Assembly (NCBI GenBank): GCA_937920485.1
Contig: CALETL010000111.1
Span: 1-5,147 of the forward strand
Direction of reading: 5' to 3'
DNA: 5,147 bases
From: an uncultured Phycisphaerae bacterium
GTDB taxonomy: Bacteria; Planctomycetota; Phycisphaerae; Sedimentisphaerales; Anaerohalosphaeraceae
Position 1 is the stretch's first letter. Each line of letters starts with the position of its first letter. Of the stretch, positions 1-4,823 are shown piece by piece. The notes under the pieces were generated by a model that saw nothing but the letters and a program-made list of their open reading frames with translations, did not search any database and was not told where the DNA came from. A program made the translations under genes and the position numbers.

Positions 1-93
1 AATGGTATGAAATGAATCATCGTTCTTGTATATGGAACGACGTGCCTGATGGAAATAAAAACAATGACCACAGTGAAATAACATACCGTAAAA
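1..93. other. AT-rich unrecognised sequence next to broken aroB
   Basis: This edge segment is about 34% G+C by direct count, clearly lower than the adjoining aroB coding sequence. Read on the minus strand it should continue aroB, but none of the three minus frames shows the expected GGG-rich NAD-binding motif of 3-dehydroquinate synthase. Two minus frames stay open to the window edge: one gives a peptide containing HQARRSIYKNDDSFHTI, the other one containing ISIRHVVPYTRTMIHFIP. I recognise neither. It may be the end of an insertion sequence or another inserted element, or the product of a rearrangement. Confidence 0.4.
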
Positions 94-405
94 TCAACTA
101 CAAATTTGTTTTTCAACCACCGTCTGAATATGCTTAGAAACCTCCCCCGCTGGATCAATGATATAGGTCGGCACAGTTTCACCGCCAAGCAGTGTCTGCA
201 AATGCCCCGCTTTAACCAGTTCAGCGTCCGTCACAACAAATGGATTGAGCGATGGCCATTGCGTCTTGATCTGCGTCCACAGACCGCCCAGGATCCCGTT
301 GCCAATGACAATCGGATAGCTCCCCTGCGGCGACGCCGGAATCGTTACGGCAAGTTTTTGCATATTTGGGCTCATTTTAAAGCTGAAATCCCTGTTTTTA
401 TCCAT
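94..405 (-). pseudogene. aroB: 3-dehydroquinate synthase, N-terminal fragment (truncated)
   Basis: AroB converts DAHP to 3-dehydroquinate, the second step of the shikimate pathway, in the cytosol with NAD+ and a metal ion. The 103-residue product matches the N-terminal Rossmann-type part of the family: SYPIVIGNGIL at 29-39, PFVVTD at 55-60, GHLQTLL at 67-73, and IDPAGEVSKHIQTVVEK at 83-99, which aligns with the family PxGExxK segment. After K99 the similarity stops: three residues (QIC), a serine and a TGA codon follow. Intact AroB is about 340-370 residues, so the downstream NAD-binding GGG motif, the metal ligands and the whole C-terminal domain are missing. No minus frame downstream resumes AroB, so a simple frameshift does not explain it. 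The annotated ATG (405) has no Shine-Dalgarno sequence; the ATG at 363 (residue 15) is an alternative that fits the usual family N-terminus. Identity is fairly sure. Whether an intact second copy exists cannot be seen here. Confidence 0.8.
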
Positions 406-416
406 AGAATCACATC

Positions 417-444
417 ATTATACAGAAATCCCCCGATTTTGCAA
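417..444 (-). promoter_or_regulatory. Candidate promoter of aroB, giving a very short leader
   Basis: On the minus strand a TTGCAA (444-439) is followed after 16 bases by a perfect TATAAT (422-417). A start about 7 bases past the -10 box would fall near 410, only about five bases before the ATG at 405, so the mRNA would be nearly leaderless. This agrees with the absence of a Shine-Dalgarno sequence before that ATG. The call rests on consensus match only. The rest of the stretch between this promoter and the REP-like repeat (445-513) shows nothing I can name. Confidence 0.45.
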
Positions 445-513
445 TGAGTTTGCCCGAAAACCCAAAACCTTGACCATCCTTCACCGTGCCACCCCCTGAG
501 GATACAATATCAG

Positions 514-540
514 TAAATGTAGGGTGGGCCGTGCCCACGC
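514..540 (+). repeat. REP-like palindromic repeat, copy 1
   Basis: The repeat contains GTAG (519-522) directly followed by a hairpin: GTGGGC (524-529), triloop CGT, GCCCAC (533-538). The reverse complement of positions 1232-1258 matches it at 26 of 27 bases; the one difference lies in the hairpin loop (G here, A there). A conserved GTAG or GGAG tetranucleotide at the 5' foot of the hairpin is the known recognition signature of REP elements served by RAYT proteins. The copy lies between the transposase stop codon and the aroB promoter. Confidence 0.8.
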
Positions 541-602
541 TGATTAAAATATTCCCCTTCCTTTTCAGGCCCAAAGGGCTGTTATATCGAATACATTTCA
601 CC

Positions 603-1160
603 TTATTCATAAAATTCCAATTCCCCGCCATCATCCTCCGTCTCAAACAAATTCCAATCAAAATCCTCATACATCCCCTGTTGGCAAAATCGATGATAGG
701 TCGAATACGGCCAATCCTCAAGTCGCTTGACTAATCCGTGTTTGAGGGGGTTGTAATGGATGTAATGTACATGGTTCCAATAATCATCCTCGTCTCGAAT
801 CCGATGCTCCCAAAACCGCCGCTGCCAAACTCCCACCTCCCGTTTTTTCCAGCGTGAATCGGTTTGGGCCAATGGCTTGCCGCCTGCGGCGATATAGTTT
901 TTTGAAAACGCGCGTTTGATGATTGACCACCGTGTCGAGTAATCGCAGTTTCCCGGAGGCATCTGCCAGATACAGTGAAAGTGGTCCGGCATCAGACAAA
1001 ACACAGGCATCTCGAAGGGACGGTCTGCCTTAACCTGACGGAATGCTTCTTTTAGAATGGGACGGACTGAATCATCTATCAAGAAAGACCGACGCTTATA
1101 GGTTACAACCGTAAAGAAGTACCATGCCCCTTCAATTTTTACGCGACGATAATTTGACAT
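603..1160 (-). CDS. REP-associated tyrosine transposase (RAYT, Y1/HUH family)
   Basis: This is a single-strand DNA endonuclease/transposase of the IS200/IS605-related Y1 family, of the domesticated RAYT type that processes REP hairpins. The 185-residue product, counted from the ATG at 1160, opens with SNYRRVKIEGAWYFFTV, typical of the family. It carries the HUH metal-binding motif in MPDHFHCIW (H60 and H62), then STRWSIIKRAFSKNY, WQRRFWEHRIRDEDD, and HYIHYNPLKHGLV near the C-terminus. As I recall E. coli YafM, its catalytic tyrosine Y115 aligns with Y133 here, so the active site looks intact. WPYST and DFDW further on also match the family. No Shine-Dalgarno sequence precedes the ATG; a TTG at 1166 would add two residues but is less likely. 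The length is normal (about 165-190), with no frameshift or internal stop. An acidic tail (ETEDDGGELEFYE) ends the protein. Confidence 0.9.
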   Translation of the reverse strand: MSNYRRVKIEGAWYFFTVVTYKRRSFLIDDSVRPILKEAFRQVKADRPFEMPVFCLMPDHFHCIWQMPPGNCDYSTRWSIIKRAFSKNYIAAGGKPLAQTDSRWKKREVGVWQRRFWEHRIRDEDDYWNHVHYIHYNPLKHGLVKRLEDWPYSTYHRFCQQGMYEDFDWNLFETEDDGGELEFYE

Positions 1161-1167
1161 GAACAAT

Positions 1168-1195
1168 ATAATATGTAAATACAGGAAGAATACAA
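1168..1195 (-). promoter_or_regulatory. Candidate promoter of the RAYT gene
   Basis: On the minus strand TTGTAT (1195-1190) is followed after 16 bases by TATTAT (1173-1168), one base off the -10 consensus. Initiation about 7 bases downstream would fall at or just before the ATG at 1160, predicting a leaderless transcript in keeping with the missing Shine-Dalgarno sequence. The sequence around it is AT-rich, so chance matches are likely. Confidence 0.3.
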
Positions 1196-1231
1196 TCCAT
1201 TTTTAATCGGCGTAGACACATATAATTGACC

Positions 1232-1258
1232 GCGTGGGCATGGCCCACCCTACATTTA
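1232..1258 (-). repeat. REP-like palindromic repeat, copy 2, overlapping the apt stop codon
   Basis: This inverted partner of the repeat at 514-540 has the hairpin GTGGGC (1234-1239), loop ATG, GCCCAC (1243-1248), and the GTAG tetranucleotide on the minus strand at 1253-1250. Its outer end (1258-1256, TAA on the minus strand) is the stop codon of apt. On the apt transcript the hairpin would form immediately after the stop codon, where it might protect the 3' end or weaken read-through. No U-run follows it. Confidence 0.8.
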
Positions 1259-1783
1259 ATATGTTATCACAGTATGGATGTTGTATTTTTTCAATAAGCC
1301 CCGGCCTTTTAGATCGGCCAGTTCAATCAGGAATGTCAGGCCAGCGATTTCGCCGCCGAGTTTTTCGATCAACTCGCACGCCGCGACCATTGTACCACCG
1401 GTGGCCAGCAGGTCATCGACCATGAGTACCTTATCACCGGATTGAATTGCGTCGGTGTGCACCTCAACCGCATCTTCGCCGTATTCGAGTCCGTAGCTAA
1501 CCGAGTGTGTATCAAAGGGCAGTTTGCCCTGTTTGCGAACCGGTACAAAACCGATATTCAGCGCTTTGGCAACTGCCGAGCCGAAGATAAACCCGCGGGC
1601 TTCCACCGCCGCAACCACATTAATGCGTTTGCCTTCAAACGGCTTTGCCAATTGATCAATCGCACAACTCAGCGCTTTGGCATCGGCCAGCAGCGGCGTA
1701 ATATCCCGAAACAGGATACCCGGCTTGGGAAAATCCGGAATATCTCGAATAAATCCTTTCAGATCGATCATCTCATTTGGCAT
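1256..1783 (-). CDS. apt: Adenine phosphoribosyltransferase
   Basis: The enzyme makes AMP from adenine and PRPP in cytosolic purine salvage. The 175-residue product is full length for the family. Visible motifs in order are IRDIPDFPKPGILFRDITPLL (12-32), the APT N-terminal signature; AVEARGFIFGSAVA (59-72); VRKQGKLP (82-89), the flexible-loop region; and VLMVDDLLATGGTMVAA (119-135), the PRPP-binding signature with both aspartates and the TGGT turn. The ATG at 1783 is preceded on the minus strand by AAGGA (1795-1791) at a spacing of 7 bases, which supports this start. The upstream sigma gene ends in a strong terminator only 25 bases before this ATG, so apt must rely on read-through or on a promoter overlapping that terminator. 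Its TAA stop codon lies inside the outer end of a REP-like repeat. The C-terminus (IHTVITY) looks natural for the family, so any change caused by the repeat is small. Confidence 0.96.
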   Translation of the reverse strand: MPNEMIDLKGFIRDIPDFPKPGILFRDITPLLADAKALSCAIDQLAKPFEGKRINVVAAVEARGFIFGSAVAKALNIGFVPVRKQGKLPFDTHSVSYGLEYGEDAVEVHTDAIQSGDKVLMVDDLLATGGTMVAACELIEKLGGEIAGLTFLIELADLKGRGLLKKYNIHTVITY

Positions 1784-1808
1784 TGTAATATCCTTATTTC
1801 AACATAAT

Positions 1809-1840
1809 AAAAAAGGCGAAGTTCGCTGGAACTTCGCCTT
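1809..1840 (-). terminator. Intrinsic terminator after the sigma factor gene
   Basis: A perfect 12-bp stem, AAGGCGAAGTTC paired with GAACTTCGCCTT (1813-1824 and 1829-1840), closes a 4-base loop. On the minus strand it runs directly into TTTTTT and then ATTATG. It lies 22 bases past the sigma stop codon. The stem strength and the U-run on one strand only make this a confident minus-strand rho-independent terminator. Confidence 0.92.
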
Positions 1841-1862
1841 GTCGGTTACGTCATTTGTGTTT

Positions 1863-2672
1863 CTATGCCATCAACAACTCGTTCAATTGTGCAAGGGCAT
1901 TTTTCTGTAACTGACGAACACGTTCTCGCGTAAGTCCCAGTCTTTTACCAATCTGCTTGAGGGTCAACGGCTCAACCCCGTTCAGGCCAAACCGCAAACG
2001 CAATACCTCGGCCTCCCGCGGCTCGATTTCATCCAGCAATTCGAGCGCCTTTTGCAACTCTTCATTGGTGCCAAGGTCTTCTTCGGGCGTTAAGATTGTA
2101 TCATCTTCAATCGATTCGTCAAGGCCGGCGTTTTGATCGGGAGAATCATATTGAAACCCATTATCCACAACTGCCACGATATCCCGAATGGCCCGTGCCT
2201 TACGAAGCGGCACTTTCATCGCTGTAGCCATCTCGTCCAAACTGACGGTCCGGCCAAGCCGCGATTCCTGTTCGGCATAGACCTGCCGCCACTGGTTAAT
2301 CAATTCGACCATATAGGTCGGAATATGAATCGGTTGTGAGTTGCTCAATATCGACCGTTTGATCGACTGCTTGATCCACCACGCCGCATAGGTGCTGAAT
2401 CGCACACCATGATCCGGATCAAATGTATCCACTGCCCGCAGCAGGCCGAGATTGCCCTCTTCGATCAGGTCTCCAAGGGTCAGGCCGCGGCCCGAGAATT
2501 TCTTGGCAATGTTGACGACCAGACGAAGATTGCTTCGGACGAGCCGTTCACGAGCATAGGGGTCGTTTTCTTCCAGAACCGCCGTCGCCAGAGTCTTTTC
2601 ATCCTCCCAGGTCAACAGCGGAGATTCATCAATTTCTTTCAGGTATTCTTTAATCGTTGCATCAAAAGCCAT
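1863..2672 (-). CDS. Sigma-70 family RNA polymerase sigma factor, short RpoD/SigA-like type
   Basis: The protein directs RNA polymerase to promoters. The 269-residue product contains regions 1.2 to 4 but no region 1.1. Region 1.2 is at about 4-35 (IKEYLKEIDESPLLTWEDE). Region 2 is at about 41-110, with RSNLRLVVNIAKKF, LIEEGNLGLLRAVDTFDP, and the -10 recognition segment FSTYAAWWIKQSIKRSI (92-108). Region 3 is at about 117-190, where IPTYMVELINQWR and SLDEMATAM can be seen. Region 4 is at about 207-265, with EPREAEVLRLRFGL and the helix-turn-helix LTLKQIGKRLGLTRERVRQLQ. This is a group 1/2-like factor, not an ECF sigma. Whether it is the principal or an accessory sigma cannot be decided; the lack of region 1.1 and the small size favour an accessory or planctomycete-type SigA-like factor. 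AGGAG (2685-2681) lies 8 bases before the ATG and fixes the start, but half of it is captured in an inverted repeat. The gene appears to be its own transcription unit, with a candidate promoter and a strong terminator. Confidence 0.95.
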   Translation of the reverse strand: MAFDATIKEYLKEIDESPLLTWEDEKTLATAVLEENDPYARERLVRSNLRLVVNIAKKFSGRGLTLGDLIEEGNLGLLRAVDTFDPDHGVRFSTYAAWWIKQSIKRSILSNSQPIHIPTYMVELINQWRQVYAEQESRLGRTVSLDEMATAMKVPLRKARAIRDIVAVVDNGFQYDSPDQNAGLDESIEDDTILTPEEDLGTNEELQKALELLDEIEPREAEVLRLRFGLNGVEPLTLKQIGKRLGLTRERVRQLQKNALAQLNELLMA

Positions 2673-2682
2673 GACACTTACT

Positions 2683-2728
2683 CCTGTTGTGTAATTAACA
2701 TCAAAATCTTATCGTTCTTCACAACAGG
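2683..2728 (-). promoter_or_regulatory. Inverted repeat in the sigma gene leader that masks the ribosome binding site
   Basis: On the minus strand CCTGTTGTG (2728-2720) and CACAACAGG (2691-2683) are perfect 9-bp complements separated by 28 bases. The 3' arm includes AGG of the sigma gene's AGGAG Shine-Dalgarno site (2685-2681), so folding would hide the ribosome entry site. Transcription from the TATAAT at 2740-2735 would begin near 2728, just at the 5' arm. The pairing is visible in the sequence; a role in translational control is inference. Confidence 0.5.
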
Positions 2729-2734
2729 CCCTTT

Positions 2735-2762
2735 ATTATAGGGCCAACAGGACGTGCCGCAA
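2735..2762 (-). promoter_or_regulatory. Candidate promoter of the sigma factor gene, with the -10 box inside a palindrome
   Basis: A perfect TATAAT (2740-2735 on the minus strand) lies 16 bases after TTGCGG (2762-2757), a weak -35 match at 3 of 6. The -10 box largely fills the loop of the inverted repeat GGCCCT/AGGGCC (2727-2732 and 2740-2745), which could serve as an operator or simply as an RNA hairpin in read-through transcripts from rpsA. A start near 2728 gives a leader of about 56 bases. Confidence 0.45.
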
Positions 2763-2780
2763 TCTGCTGCACGCCCTGTT
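2746..2780. other. Long imperfect hairpin between rpsA and the sigma gene
   Basis: AACAGG, CGTGC and GCA (2746-2751, 2753-2757, 2759-2761) pair with TGC, GCACG and CCTGTT (2765-2767, 2769-2773, 2775-2780). This gives 14 base pairs broken by two single mismatches, with the triloop ATC. No U-run follows on either strand, so it is not a standard intrinsic terminator. It overlaps the candidate -35 box of the sigma gene. It could be a 3'-end stabiliser of rpsA mRNA, an operator, or part of an alternating leader structure. Confidence 0.5.
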
Positions 2781-2797
2781 AGAGTGTATCGACTATC

Positions 2798-2829
2798 AAC
2801 CGCCGCCGGTTAACTCCCCGCAGGCGGTT
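2798..2829. other. Short inverted repeat downstream of rpsA
   Basis: AACCGCC (2798-2804) and GGCGGTT (2823-2829) form a 7-bp GC-rich stem with an 18-base loop, 26 bases beyond the rpsA stop codon. On the minus strand it is followed by GATAGTCG, not a U-run, so termination here is doubtful. On the plus strand a short T-run follows, but no plus-strand gene needs it. Confidence 0.35.
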
Positions 2830-2854
2830 TTGAGCAACTATATTTTCAAAGAAA

Positions 2855-4669
2855 TTATGCTTCCTTTTCCGGGGTTTTGTTCGGCACAGAAATATTCAAA
2901 GAATCCGGCATCAGGGAACCATCCAGTCCGCCGCGACGCTGAACCGATTCGGATTCTTCAACAACAGGTGCGGGGGCCTCTTCGGTCGGATGGGCGGCTT
3001 CGTCGCCTTCCTTTTCTTTATCTTCGGCAGCCCACTGGACACGACGCAAACTCAAACCAATCTTGCGAGAGTCGGTATCGACTCGAAGTATTTTAACCTC
3101 AAGCTCTTGACCGATCTTAACAACATCCTGCGGCGAATCGACTTTCTCATCTGAAATCTCAGAGATGTGCAGCAGGCCTTCCAGATCGGACTCCAGTTCA
3201 ACAAAGACGCCGAAATTGGTTAGCTTAGTCACAGCACCCTTGACGATCTGGCCCGGAATATATTTGTCCGGAATCGCGTGTGCCCACGGGTCCTCTGTCA
3301 TTTGCTTAATACCCAGTGAAACACGGTGCTTTTCTTCGTCCACTTCGAGAACCACCGCTTTGACCTCCTGGCTCTTTTGCAGCGCTTCGCCCGGATGGTT
3401 GAATTTTTTGGTCCAGCTCAAATCTGAAATGTGAATCAAACCGTCAATCCCCGGCTCAATCTCAACAAAGGCACCATAGTTGGTCAAACTGGTAACCTTC
3501 GTGGTTACAATCGTACCGACGGGATATTTCTGGCTGGCCACGCTCCACGGGTTGGTTTCAAGTTGCTTGAGACCCAAAGAAATTTCCTGCTTGTCCTTGT
3601 TGACTTCGAGTACCTGAACTTCGACTTCTTCGCGAAGGCTCAGAATGTCGCCGGGATGGCCGATGCGTTTGGTCCAGCTCATTTCGCTGATGTGAATCAG
3701 ACCTTCGATACCTTCCTCCAGACGGACAAATGCGCCATAGTTCATAATATTGACAATCATACCGGTCACTTTGTTTCCGATGGGGTAACGTTCTTCCACA
3801 TTTTCCCAGGGACTTTCGCTCTTTTGTTTGAGACCCAGAGAGATCTTTTCGTTTTCCTTGTCAACACCGATGACCACGCATTCGATCTCCTGGTCCAGTT
3901 CGACCAGTTCAGACGGGTGCGAGATACGGCCCCAACTCAGATCGGAAATATGAAGCAGACCGTCTAAGCCGCCAAGGTCCACAAATACTCCAAAGTCGGC
4001 GATATTCTTAACAATACCTTTGCGAATCTGACCTTCTCCGATTTCCGCAAGAATCTTTTCCTTACTTGCATGGCGGTCCTCTTCGATGATCTTACGGCGA
4101 GACACCACGATATTATGATTCTCTGTATCGATCTTGAGAATCTTGCATTCAATTTCCTGTCCGATGAACCGGCTGATGTCGCCGGGTTTGCGGATGTCGA
4201 CCTGTGAAGCCGGCAGAAACACCGGAACGCCGATATCGACCAGCAGACCACCTTTGATGCGGCGGCTGACAATACCCTTAACAACATCACCTTCGGCATT
4301 ACTTTCAATAACACGTTCCCAACCGCGAATGCGGTCGGCTTTGCGTTTACTCAGCAGAATTCCGCTCTCGGCGTCCATTTCTTCCAGAAGGACTTCAATT
4401 TCCTTGCCGGAGACGATCTCTTCGGGATCGTCAAACTCGCTGGCTTCGACCATGCCCTCGCTCTTGAGACCCAGTTCGACGATAACGTCATTACCCAGTT
4501 GAGTTACAATTCTGCCTGTGACGATGGTGCCGGGAACGAGTGCTTCGACTTTCTTTGCCAGTTCTTCTTCAAGGAGTTGGGTGTGTTCGGAAGTGAAAAG
4601 TTCGTTGATTTCCTGCTCGATCTGCTCCGCTGAAAGACCAAGCTTGTTAATAAGATTTCTGTCTACCAT
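2855..4669 (-). CDS. rpsA: 30S ribosomal protein S1, six S1 domains
   Basis: S1 binds mRNA on the small ribosomal subunit and helps initiation on structured or weakly signalled messages. The 604-residue product has six S1 (OB-fold) repeats at roughly 45-109, 126-191, 212-281, 297-368, 384-455 and 471-542. Repeats 3 to 6 are the most regular: each has FGVFV or YGAFV followed by an acidic residue, then GL(L/I)HIS, and repeats 3-5 continue into SW. Repeats 1 and 2 are more diverged, as is usual for the ribosome-contacting end of S1. Residues 543-604 form a low-complexity E/A/P-rich acidic tail ending in a less acidic PDSLNISVPNK segment. The ATG at 4669 has a strong AGGAG seven bases upstream. 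The gene follows ispH on the same strand, a neighbourhood also known in clostridia, where the two can be fused. Length and domain number are normal for long-form S1. Confidence 0.97.
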   Translation of the reverse strand: MVDRNLINKLGLSAEQIEQEINELFTSEHTQLLEEELAKKVEALVPGTIVTGRIVTQLGNDVIVELGLKSEGMVEASEFDDPEEIVSGKEIEVLLEEMDAESGILLSKRKADRIRGWERVIESNAEGDVVKGIVSRRIKGGLLVDIGVPVFLPASQVDIRKPGDISRFIGQEIECKILKIDTENHNIVVSRRKIIEEDRHASKEKILAEIGEGQIRKGIVKNIADFGVFVDLGGLDGLLHISDLSWGRISHPSELVELDQEIECVVIGVDKENEKISLGLKQKSESPWENVEERYPIGNKVTGMIVNIMNYGAFVRLEEGIEGLIHISEMSWTKRIGHPGDILSLREEVEVQVLEVNKDKQEISLGLKQLETNPWSVASQKYPVGTIVTTKVTSLTNYGAFVEIEPGIDGLIHISDLSWTKKFNHPGEALQKSQEVKAVVLEVDEEKHRVSLGIKQMTEDPWAHAIPDKYIPGQIVKGAVTKLTNFGVFVELESDLEGLLHISEISDEKVDSPQDVVKIGQELEVKILRVDTDSRKIGLSLRRVQWAAEDKEKEGDEAAHPTEEAPAPVVEESESVQRRGGLDGSLMPDSLNISVPNKTPEKEA

Positions 4670-4676
4670 TTAAAAT

Positions 4677-4681
4677 CTCCT
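4677..4681 (-). promoter_or_regulatory. Strong Shine-Dalgarno site of rpsA
   Basis: AGGAG on the minus strand lies seven bases before the rpsA ATG at 4669 and decides that start. In E. coli the rpsA leader is known for lacking a canonical site as part of S1 autoregulation, so a strong site here suggests that this control mode does not apply. That last point is inference. Confidence 0.75.
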
Positions 4682-4740
4682 GTGGAGTCTGTTTTTAGCT
4701 GCAATTGCGCCCCACATTTACGCAATCCGCTTTGACCTCA

Positions 4741-4758
4741 ATTAACATTAAGGTTAAT
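4741..4758. repeat. Small AT-rich inverted repeat upstream of rpsA
   Basis: ATTAAC (4741-4746) and GTTAAT (4753-4758) are perfect 6-bp complements separated by six bases. They lie in the 154-base gap between ispH and rpsA, in the zone where an rpsA promoter would be expected. This might be a protein-binding site. I found no convincing -35/-10 pair in the gap. Confidence 0.25.
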
Positions 4759-4759
4759 G

Positions 4760-4787
4760 GAAAATGCATTGGCTACGCCGCCAATGC
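4760..4787 (-). terminator. Probable intrinsic terminator after ispH
   Basis: A perfect 8-bp stem, GCATTGGC with GCCAATGC (4766-4773 and 4780-4787), encloses a 6-base loop and on the minus strand is followed by ATTTTCC. The U-run is short (four), so termination may be partial. It lies 36 bases past the ispH stop codon and would separate ispH from rpsA transcription. Confidence 0.55.
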
Positions 4788-4823
4788 CTTCCTGACAATA
4801 CATACATTACCGTCCTTGTCCTT

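Larger units (their letters stand above)
514..1258 (-). mobile_element. RAYT/REP unit (transposase gene bracketed by inverted REP-like repeats)
   Basis: A single transposase gene on the minus strand sits between two inverted copies of a 27-base repeat (514-540 and 1232-1258). This matches the known architecture in which a REP-associated tyrosine transposase gene is flanked by the REP hairpins it recognises. The unit occupies the gap between the apt stop codon and the aroB promoter and disrupts neither gene. I see no target-site duplication; HUH single-strand transposases do not usually leave one. The boundaries given are those of the outermost matching repeat bases and are therefore approximate. 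Confidence 0.75.

Noticed and set aside
1..110. Group II or group I intron interrupting aroB
   Set aside because: The junction lacks a GUGYG-type intron start, and too little sequence is visible to show any intron structure; an ordinary insertion is the simpler idea.
569..579. Terminator hairpin after the RAYT gene (GCCC-AAA-GGGC)
   Set aside because: Only four pairs and no U-run on the minus strand; likely chance.
410..721. Minus-strand open frame of 103 residues overlapping the RAYT 3' end and the REP-like repeat
   Set aside because: It runs through the repeat (reading VGTAHPTF, the usual translation of such repeats), overlaps the transposase in another frame and has no ribosome site or family similarity.
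514..1258. CRISPR-like or other tandem repeat array
   Set aside because: Only two copies exist, in inverted orientation and about 690 bases apart around a transposase gene, which fits a RAYT/REP unit.
1234..1425. Plus-strand open frame starting in the REP-like repeat
   Set aside because: It is a shadow of apt on the opposite strand and starts inside the palindrome; no recognisable protein.
2798..2829. Intrinsic terminator for rpsA
   Set aside because: The stem is only 7 bp with an 18-base loop and lacks a U-run on the rpsA strand, so it is listed only as an inverted repeat.
3431..3967. Plus-strand open frame of 178 residues antisense to rpsA
   Set aside because: It mirrors the repeated S1 domain codons of rpsA. 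Its repeated short motifs follow from the antisense of a repetitive gene.
3964..4314. Minus-strand frame of 116 residues inside rpsA
   Set aside because: It is out of frame within the well-supported S1 coding sequence and has no family features.
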